NCBI GenBank assembly: GCA_900554905.1
Contig: USJB01000018.1
Span: forward strand, 1 to 11,737
DNA length: 11,737 nucleotides
Origin: an uncultured Collinsella sp.
GTDB taxonomy: Bacteria; Actinomycetota; Coriobacteriia; Coriobacteriales; Coriobacteriaceae
Direction: 5' to 3'
Both the position numbers and the translations under genes were made by a program. Positions 1 through 4,699 of this stretch are shown here, in pieces. The notes beneath the pieces were generated by a model, which was not told where the DNA came from, searched no databases, and saw only the letters and a list, made by a program, of their open reading frames with translations. The stretch's first letter is position 1. Each line of letters opens with the position of its first letter.

Positions 1-1
1 C

Positions 2-439
2 GATATTCACGCCCTGGTCAACGCCATTGGCGAAATGCGTCGCGTGGCGCGCAAGGCTGGTTTGATCGCCATCAAAATCGACGATATCGCTCAGGTCAAT
101 GCCCGCTTTGGCTTTGATGCGGGCGACCGCGTTTTGGCAGAATGTGCCGCCTGTCTGGTGGAATGCTCGCGCGGTAAGGGTCGTATGTTCCGCTCGACGG
201 GGCCGATGTTCGTGGCTCTTTTCGACGACTTTGATCCCGAAGAAACCGATGCGATTGCAGAGGAAATCGAGCGGTTCCTGGGTTCGCCCGTGCTCTTTGG
301 CCCATTTGAATATCAGCCGCCCATTCGCGTGGCCACGCTCCATCTGGACGGCGTCGACCGTCAGCCCGTTTCGATTTTGAACGAGCTCAAAGCGTTGCTC
401 GGGAAAGCCGTGCAGGTGCCAGGTACCAAACTGGATTAG
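2..439 (+). CDS. Degenerate GGDEF-domain protein, C-terminal part (5' end outside window)
   Basis: The frame is open from the window edge, so this is the last 145 residues of a longer protein; the first ATG (35) lies inside the domain and is not the start. The visible part follows the GGDEF (diguanylate cyclase) fold in order: a D-x-x-A-L-V-N segment where active enzymes have DxLTxLxNR, then GLIAIKIDDIAQVNARFGFD with GDRVL, which is the canonical D-(D)-x-x-x-x-N-xx-x-G-xx-x-G-D-xx-L block. The signature loop follows at 197-211. There the expected R-Y-GGDEF reads R-S-TGPMF, so the acidic catalytic and metal residues are gone. Such domains usually bind GTP or c-di-GMP, or act as partner-binding modules, rather than making c-di-GMP. 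No RxxD inhibitory site is seen ahead of the loop. Upstream sensor domains cannot be judged. It is followed by a 74-base gap and a likely new promoter, so it probably ends its own transcript. Confidence 0.72.
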   Translation, partial: DIHALVNAIGEMRRVARKAGLIAIKIDDIAQVNARFGFDAGDRVLAECAACLVECSRGKGRMFRSTGPMFVALFDDFDPEETDAIAEEIERFLGSPVLFGPFEYQPPIRVATLHLDGVDRQPVSILNELKALLGKAVQVPGTKLD

Positions 440-467
440 CACCGCGCCCACACCGCCTCCCCCATCG

Positions 468-476
468 TGCGATAAT
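468..476 (+). promoter_or_regulatory. Extended -10 promoter candidate for the flavoprotein unit
   Basis: TGC-GATAAT at 468-476 matches an extended -10 element: TG one base ahead of a hexamer matching TATAAT at 5 of 6 positions. It lies 38 bases ahead of the preferred start codon at 514. No convincing -35 box is present about 17 bases upstream, which extended -10 promoters can tolerate. This is inference from pattern only. Confidence 0.4.
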
Positions 477-504
477 CCTCTGCAGAAGTCACCGACAGCA
501 GAGG
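477..504 (+). promoter_or_regulatory. 7-bp perfect inverted repeat overlapping the ribosome binding site
   Basis: CCTCTGC (477-483) and GCAGAGG (498-504) are exact reverse complements with a 14-base spacer. The right arm overlaps the AGGGAG ribosome binding site (502-507) of the flavoprotein gene, and the left arm starts right after the -10 candidate. It could be an operator next to the transcription start, or a leader hairpin that hides the ribosome binding site. Which of these it is cannot be told from sequence. Confidence 0.4.
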
Positions 505-513
505 GAGTTTGTG

Positions 514-1137
514 ATGAAGGTTCTTTTGGTCAATGGCAGCCCCAAGGCAAACGGCAACACCGCCCGCGCACTCGCCGAAGTCGCCGAGCAACTCAATGCC
601 GAAGGCATTGATACCGAGGTGTTTCAGCTGGGCACCAAGCCCATTCGCGACTGCATTGGCTGTGGTCAGTGCGGCAAGCTCGATTGCCGCTGCACCTTTG
701 ACGATGACGTGGTGAACGAGCTGATCGCTGCCGCCGAGCAGGCAGATGGCTTTGTCTTTGGCTCGCCCGTCTACTATGCGCACCCCAGCGGACGCATCCT
801 TTCGGCCCTCGATCGCGCATTCTATGCCGGCAGCAAAGCCTTTGCACACAAGCCGGGCGCTGCCGTCGCCGTTGCCCGTCGCGGCGGCACGTCGACCACC
901 TTCGACGTGCTCAATAAGTACTTCACCATCAACCAGATGCCCGTGGTTGCTTCCACGTACTGGAACAACGTGTTTGGCGCCATGCCGGGCGAGGCCGCCC
1001 AGGACGCCGAGGGCCTGGCCACCATGCGCAACATCGGCAAGAACATGGCCTGGCTCCTGCATTGTATCGAGGCAGGACAGGCCGCCGGCATCGAAGCCCC
1101 CGAAGCCGATCGCGAGCGCACCAACTTCATCAGGTAG
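514..1137 (+). CDS. Flavodoxin-fold iron-sulfur flavoprotein / NADPH-dependent FMN reductase family
   Basis: The 207-residue cytoplasmic protein opens with MKVLLVNGSPKANGNT, the phosphate-binding loop of FMN reductase/flavodoxin-like proteins (residues 1-16). It also has the second FMN-contact segment GSPVYYAHPSG at 83-93. Residues 47-60 carry a compact cysteine cluster, C47-x2-C50-x2-C53-x4-C58-x-C60. This fits the CX2CX2CX4-7C ligand spacing of archaeal and anaerobe iron-sulfur flavoproteins (Isf), so a [4Fe-4S] cluster beside FMN is likely. Isf-type proteins move single electrons between ferredoxin and acceptors; the substrate here is unknown. The start was set at ATG 514, which stands six bases after AGGGAG (502-507); an in-frame GTG at 511 would be only three bases away. 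The next gene begins 17 bases after the stop, so the two are probably cotranscribed. Confidence 0.85.
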   Translation: MKVLLVNGSPKANGNTARALAEVAEQLNAEGIDTEVFQLGTKPIRDCIGCGQCGKLDCRCTFDDDVVNELIAAAEQADGFVFGSPVYYAHPSGRILSALDRAFYAGSKAFAHKPGAAVAVARRGGTSTTFDVLNKYFTINQMPVVASTYWNNVFGAMPGEAAQDAEGLATMRNIGKNMAWLLHCIEAGQAAGIEAPEADRERTNFIR

Positions 1138-1154
1138 AACGGCGGAACAAATAC

Positions 1155-1496
1155 ATGAACGTGCAAATTTTTGGCACCAAAAAGTCTTTCGATACCAAGA
1201 AAGCACAGCGCTTCTTCAAAGAGCGCCGCATTAAGGTGCAGTTTATTGACCTTAAGGAAAAGGAGATGAGCAAAGGCGAGCTCACGAGCGTGATGCAGGC
1301 GGTCGGCGGTATCGACAAGCTGCTCAACCCCAAGGCCAAGGACGAGGAGACGCTCGCGCTCATCCAGCACCTCACCCCTAGCCAGCGCTTCGACAAGCTG
1401 CTCGAGAACCAGCAGGTTCTAGCCGAGCCCATCGTGCGTAACGGCAAAAAGGCCACCGTCGGTTATTGCCCCGATGTATGGGGAGCCTGGGAGTAG
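1155..1496 (+). CDS. ArsC/YffB-family thioredoxin-fold protein lacking the usual cysteine
   Basis: The 113-residue protein matches the ArsC-like (Spx/YffB/arsenate reductase-related) family: N-terminal MNVQIFGTKKS, the helical xxKKAQRFFKER segment, DLKEKEMSKGEL, and the C-terminal block PIVRNGKKATVGY (92-104). In active members the loop after the first strand carries a cysteine (for example the C of CxxC in Spx or KNC in YffB). Here residue 11 is Ser (codon TCT at 1185-1187, one base from the Cys codon TGT) and residue 14 is Thr, so neither position of a CxxC is cysteine. The only Cys is C105 near the C-terminus. Arsenate or disulfide chemistry through the normal site is therefore unlikely. 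The start is ATG 1155, where the family homology begins, with only a weak GGCGGA ribosome binding site. It follows the flavoprotein by 17 bases and is probably in its operon. Confidence 0.83.
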   Translation: MNVQIFGTKKSFDTKKAQRFFKERRIKVQFIDLKEKEMSKGELTSVMQAVGGIDKLLNPKAKDEETLALIQHLTPSQRFDKLLENQQVLAEPIVRNGKKATVGYCPDVWGAWE

Positions 1497-1542
1497 CTTG
1501 TGTTATTTGCCGGCGCGTGGGTATAAGAGCAGGCGTTTGGCA

Positions 1543-1548
1543 TATGAT
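1543..1548 (+). promoter_or_regulatory. Weak -10 candidate ahead of the COG0523 GTPase gene
   Basis: TATGAT matches TATAAT at 5 of 6 positions and lies about 25 bases ahead of a very strong AAGGAGGG ribosome binding site (1572-1579). No good -35 box is found at the normal distance, and no Zur-like palindrome is evident. Offered only as the best candidate in the 86-base gap 1497-1582. Confidence 0.25.
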
Positions 1549-1582
1549 TCAACTGTAAGCCATGTCTAACAAAGGAGGGCAC

Positions 1583-2713
1583 ATGCCCAACAAACCCGTG
1601 AAGATCATCATGCTTACCGGATACCTCGGTGCCGGCAAGACCACGCTGCTCAACCACATCCTCGCTAACGACGGCGGCATCCGCGCCGCCGTGATCGTCA
1701 ACGACATCGGCGAGATCAATGTCGACGCCAGCCTTATCGCCGACGGCGGTCTTTCCGAGACCGATGACCTCATCCCGCTCACCAACGGCTGCATCTGCTG
1801 CACACTTTCGGATGACCTGGCCAACCAGCTGCAGGGCATCGCCGATTCGGGCAACTTCGATTACATCATCATCGAGGCCTCGGGCATTTGCGAGCCCATC
1901 CCCATCGCCTACACCATCTCGAGCTTCTGCGACGAGGCCAAGGTGGGCGGCGAGCCTAAGCTCGCGCTCGACAACATCGTGGCCGTGGTCGACTGTGCCC
2001 GCATGTACGACGAGTTCAACGGCGGTCGCGACCTGCTGGCTGAGGATATCGACGAGGACGACATCGAGAGCCTGCTCATCCAGCAGATCGAGTTCTGCTC
2101 CACGCTGATCCTCAACAAGACCGATACCGTGAGCCCCGAGCAGATCGCCGAGCTCAAGGCTATCGTGCGCAGCCTGCAGAAGGACGCCGTGATTGTCGAG
2201 GCTCAAAACGGAGAGGTTCCTATGGAGGAGCTGCTCGACACCGACCGCTTCGACTTTATGCGCGCCTACAACTCCGCCGCCTGGATCGAGGCCATGGAGC
2301 ATCCCGAGGAGCACGATGACCCCGAGGTGCTCGAGTACGACATCGAGACCTTTGTGTACTCGCGCCGCAAGCCGTTTGACCTGCAGAAGTTCACCGATTT
2401 TGTTGAGCAGGAGTGGCCCGACGAGGTCATCCGCGTCAAGGGCCCGCTGTGGCAGACCGGCGATCCGGACATGTGCTACATGTTCGAGCAGGCCGGCCAC
2501 CAGATGCGCCTGATGGAGAACGGCCTGTTCGTTGACTCGGCGCCCGAGGGCGAGAAGCAAAAGATCATCGACGAGAACCCCGAGATCATGCAGATTTGGG
2601 ACGACGAGACGGGCGACCGCATGACGAGCCTGTGCATCATCGGCCGTCACATGGACAAGGATGCGCTCATCGCCTCCCTCGATGCCTGCCTGACCGACTG
2701 GCACCGCGCCTAG
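1583..2713 (+). CDS. COG0523 (CobW/YjiA/P47K-type) metal-chaperone GTPase
   Basis: The 376-residue protein has the full COG0523 pattern: Walker A GYLGAGKT (13-20), the metal-binding CxCC motif C70-I-C72-C73 inside NGCICC, the E-A-S-G Walker B/switch region (98-101), and the base-recognition NKTD (178-181). A CobW C-terminal domain follows from about residue 253, beginning EYDIETFVYSRRKPFD. The family uses GTP to hand Zn, Co or other metals to client enzymes. Only a short acidic/His stretch (H240-PEE-H244-DD) is present instead of a long His-rich linker, so the metal cannot be named. ATG 1583 was chosen because AAGGAGGG ends three bases before it; the in-frame ATG at 1562 has no ribosome binding site. 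It appears to be a single-gene unit ending at a strong hairpin. No cobalamin gene or Zur site is nearby to fix the role. Confidence 0.9.
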   Translation: MPNKPVKIIMLTGYLGAGKTTLLNHILANDGGIRAAVIVNDIGEINVDASLIADGGLSETDDLIPLTNGCICCTLSDDLANQLQGIADSGNFDYIIIEASGICEPIPIAYTISSFCDEAKVGGEPKLALDNIVAVVDCARMYDEFNGGRDLLAEDIDEDDIESLLIQQIEFCSTLILNKTDTVSPEQIAELKAIVRSLQKDAVIVEAQNGEVPMEELLDTDRFDFMRAYNSAAWIEAMEHPEEHDDPEVLEYDIETFVYSRRKPFDLQKFTDFVEQEWPDEVIRVKGPLWQTGDPDMCYMFEQAGHQMRLMENGLFVDSAPEGEKQKIIDENPEIMQIWDDETGDRMTSLCIIGRHMDKDALIASLDACLTDWHRA

Positions 2714-2752
2714 GTTTATCCAAGCGGGCATTTGTCTGCCTACGTAACCGCC

Positions 2753-2793
2753 AAACCACCACGAAGGTGCCTGTCCCCTTCGTGGTGGTTTTT
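2753..2793 (+). terminator. Hairpin H1: 15-bp stem plus T-run, terminator of the GTPase gene; member of repeat family
   Basis: The left arm 2753-2767 and right arm 2777-2791 are perfect reverse complements over 15 bp (AAACCACCACGAAGG). The loop is TGCCTGTCC, and TTTTT runs from 2789 to 2793. It sits 39 bases after the GTPase stop codon and ends 21 bases before trmL. Its apex (AAGG..CCTGTCC..CCTT) resembles hairpins H2 and H3 downstream although the outer arms differ, so it may be a domesticated copy of a palindromic repeat family. Confidence 0.85.
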
Positions 2794-2814
2794 CGTTCTG
2801 AGCCAAGGAGATTC

Positions 2815-3414
2815 ATGTTCAATATCGTGCTGTATGCGCCCGAGATTCCGGCCAATACGGGCAATATCGGCCGTACCTGCGTGGTCACCGGCGCCCGCCT
2901 GCATCTGGTGGAGCCGCTGGGGTTTTCGCTCGACGACAAAACGGTGCGTCGCGCCGGCCTGGGCTACTGGCAAAACTTGGACGTGACCACCTATGCCAGC
3001 TGGGAGGATTTCCTTGCGCGCAATGGTCTCTCCCCTGCCGACGAACGCCTGCATCTGCTGACCAAAAAGGCACGCCGCACCTATGCGCAGAGCACCTACC
3101 GCGACGGCGACTACTTGGTCTTTGGCAGCGAGAGCTCGGGCATTCCCGAGCCACTGCTTGCCGCGGCGCCCGAGCGCTGCGAGCGCATCCCCATGCTGCG
3201 CGATTGCGACTCACTCGATAACGCCGAGGCTTGGGAAGCCCACGAAGAATCGCTGGGGCATACCGAGGACAGCCACGAGGCCATTCTTCAACAGGACATC
3301 TGCGGCAACTTCATCAATCCGGACGACTACCGCATCAGCGCACTCAACCTCTCCAACAGCGCCGCCATCGTCCTCTACGAAGCCCTGCGCCAAACAGGCT
3401 TTCCGGGAATGTGA
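2815..3414 (+). CDS. trmL: tRNA (cytidine/uridine(34)-2'-O)-methyltransferase, TrmL type, with an insertion
   Basis: SPOUT-class methyltransferase of the TrmL family, which puts a 2'-O-methyl group on the wobble base of certain leucine tRNAs using S-adenosylmethionine. Family signatures are clear: MFNIVLYAPEIPANTGNIGR (1-20), LHLVEPLGFSLDDKTVRRAGLGYW (29-52), DGDYLVFGSESSGIP (97-111), ERIPM (123-127) and the knot motif ALNLSNSAAIVLYEA (176-190). The protein has 199 residues against about 157 in E. coli. The excess is an insertion of roughly 40 residues, rich in acidic residues and His, between the IPM strand and the ALNLSN motif (about 129-173). This is exactly where E. coli TrmL has only a few residues. 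The start is ATG 2815 after CAAGGAG (2804-2810). The stop codon lies inside the left arm of repeat H2, so the last residues (PGM) may have been reshaped by that repeat. Confidence 0.92.
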   Translation: MFNIVLYAPEIPANTGNIGRTCVVTGARLHLVEPLGFSLDDKTVRRAGLGYWQNLDVTTYASWEDFLARNGLSPADERLHLLTKKARRTYAQSTYRDGDYLVFGSESSGIPEPLLAAAPERCERIPMLRDCDSLDNAEAWEAHEESLGHTEDSHEAILQQDICGNFINPDDYRISALNLSNSAAIVLYEALRQTGFPGM

Positions 3415-3440
3415 CAAAGGAACTGTCCCTTTGTCACATT
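3408..3440. repeat. Palindromic repeat H2 (13-bp perfect stem) carrying the trmL stop codon
   Basis: AATGTGACAAAGG (3408-3420) pairs perfectly with 3428-3440 around the loop AACTGTC. The trmL stop TGA (3412-3414) is part of the left arm. The 33-base unit is identical at 29 of 33 positions to H3 (4665-4697) and at 22 of 30 to the decayed unit at 8392-8421, all aligned without gaps and in the same orientation. It could act as a transcription terminator for trmL, but it has no T-run. Confidence 0.9.
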
Positions 3441-3510
3441 CAAACGCCGCGCCGATGGCACACACGCCTAATTGATGCTCTAGATAAAGAGCCCTCACTT
3501 TTAATCAGAA

Positions 3511-3534
3511 TTAACTAAAGTAAAATGAAGTTAA
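3511..3534 (+). promoter_or_regulatory. AAA1 promoter -10 box flanked by inverted TTAACT/AGTTAA
   Basis: In an AT-rich island, TAAAAT at 3521-3526 is a good -10 box (5 of 6), about 20 bases ahead of the AAAGGAG ribosome binding site. It is flanked by TTAACT (3511-3516) and AGTTAA (3529-3534), exact reverse complements with a 12-base spacer that frame the -10. This could be an operator. The -35 is poor (CTTTTA near 3498), consistent with a regulated or weak promoter. The rest of 3441-3558 holds nothing else I can name. Confidence 0.5.
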
Positions 3535-3558
3535 ACGGCGGTGTGAAAGGAGAGCTTT

Positions 3559-4659
3559 GTGGAATATCTCGAGAACCCGTTTACCCCCAGTTTTGGTGAG
3601 GTTCCTGCCCACCTCGCTGGCAGACAACAGATTATTCGGGATTTGGACCGTGCCTTCTTGAGCCAGCGCAGGCGCCCAGAATTGACCTCGATCTTCTCAG
3701 GCGCTCGTGGAACCGGTAAAACCGCTCTCATGTCGTCGCTCGCGACAAGGGCGGAATCCCACGGCTGGATTGCCGTAAAGACGACCGCGCTCCCGGGAAT
3801 GCTTGAGGAAATCGAGTTCGGGGCGAAACGTGCTGCCGGCCATCTTATCGACCCGTCCAACCACTTCGAAGTCACCGGTCTCGGAATTGCACCGCTCGGC
3901 AGCATCGAGGTCAGTCGCGTTCACGATGCCTCAACCTGGCGGTATCGCATGAGCGACATCATCGACCAGCTCAACGAGGCGGGCACCGGTCTGCTCGTCA
4001 CGGTTGACGAGGTGGACCCGACACTCGACGAGATGATTCAGCTCGCAGCGACGTATCAGCACTTTGTGACCGATGGAAAACGCGTCTCGCTGCTCATGGC
4101 GGGACTTCCCAACAACGTCTCGACGTTGCTGAACCACAAGACGGTCTCGTTCCTTCGCCGCGCCCAACAATATCATCTGGGTCGCATTGCCGACTATGAC
4201 GTGCGCGAGGCCTTGATTCGCACAATCCAGGAAAACGATCGCCTGGCAGATGCTGAGGGAATCGATAGAGCCGTTCGCTCGATCTCTGGTTTTCCCTTCC
4301 TATTGCAACTCGTAGGCTACCGTGCCTGGGATCTCACAAGCGATTCGAAGGAAATCTCGTCACGCGACTTTGACCTGGGAATCAAAATCGCGCGCGACGA
4401 GATGGACGACCGAATCCTCGCGGCAACCTATCGGGAACTCACTGCAGAGGACAAGCGATTCCTCATCGCCATGCTCGATGACGAAGAAGAGTCCACCACC
4501 GCCGACCTTATCGAGCGCCTTAAGCGTTCGCCGCAGCAGGTCTCCCGCTACCGACGCCGCATGATAGATGCCGGCATCATCGGAGAACGAGGACGAGGGC
4601 TCGTCGCATTTGAATTGCCATTCTTCCGCGACTATCTCGCGGCTCAATGCGTGAAATAG
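3559..4659 (+). CDS. AAA1: Orc1/STAND-like AAA ATPase with C-terminal winged helix
   Basis: This 366-residue cytoplasmic ATPase has the actinobacterial 'NPF.P..GR' layout. The N-terminal NPFTPSFGEVPAHLAGR (6-22) leads to Walker A GARGTGKT (48-55), Walker B GLLVTVDEVD (144-153) and the sensor-like MAGLP (180-184). The family block TVSFLRRAQQYHLGRI (195-210) and GFPFLLQLVGY (244-254) follow. A basic winged-helix-like tail (about 292-360, with SPQQVSRYRRRMIDAGII) probably binds DNA. No client is known for this family, and function should not be assumed. The start is GTG 3559, six bases after AAAGGAG; no ATG fits the homology. It is related along its whole length to AAA2 (7206-8324). It stands alone on the + strand, bracketed by near-identical repeats H2 and H3, and appears less GC-biased at third positions than its neighbours, which suggests arrival as a cassette. 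Confidence 0.85.
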   Translation: MEYLENPFTPSFGEVPAHLAGRQQIIRDLDRAFLSQRRRPELTSIFSGARGTGKTALMSSLATRAESHGWIAVKTTALPGMLEEIEFGAKRAAGHLIDPSNHFEVTGLGIAPLGSIEVSRVHDASTWRYRMSDIIDQLNEAGTGLLVTVDEVDPTLDEMIQLAATYQHFVTDGKRVSLLMAGLPNNVSTLLNHKTVSFLRRAQQYHLGRIADYDVREALIRTIQENDRLADAEGIDRAVRSISGFPFLLQLVGYRAWDLTSDSKEISSRDFDLGIKIARDEMDDRILAATYRELTAEDKRFLIAMLDDEEESTTADLIERLKRSPQQVSRYRRRMIDAGIIGERGRGLVAFELPFFRDYLAAQCVK

Positions 4660-4664
4660 AAATC

Positions 4665-4697
4665 AATGTGACAAAGAGGCAGTCCCTTTGTCACATT
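4665..4697. repeat. Palindromic repeat H3 (12-bp perfect stem) between convergent genes
   Basis: AATGTGACAAAG (4665-4676) pairs with 4686-4697 around the loop AGGCAGTCC. It fills the gap between the AAA1 stop (ends 4659) and the UvrA2 stop (starts 4700), leaving five and two bases. It is well placed to be a two-way terminator, though T-runs are lacking on both sides. It is the same repeat family as H2. Confidence 0.88.
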
Positions 4698-4699
4698 GC

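Noticed and set aside
436..1206. A 256-codon open frame on the - strand over the flavoprotein and ArsC-like genes
   Set aside because: It opposes two genes with recognised family motifs and has no ribosome binding site of its own.
1463..2806. A 447-codon open frame on the - strand across the COG0523 GTPase gene
   Set aside because: It is the antisense image of a gene with clear Walker A, CxCC and NKxD motifs; long reverse frames are common in GC-rich genes, and its composition (repetitive V, D, H, A, L) is not protein-like.
2596..2814. In-frame upstream extension of trmL
   Set aside because: It would overlap the GTPase gene and read through the terminator hairpin; the family homology and a good ribosome binding site mark ATG 2815 as the start.
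3477..3492. GCTCT/AGAGC mini-hairpin as an RNA feature
   Set aside because: Only 5 bp with no other support; likely chance.
3408..4697. H2 and H3 as terminal repeats of an insertion sequence
   Set aside because: No transposase lies between them and no target duplication is visible; the gene inside is an AAA ATPase without transposase or TniB-partner context.
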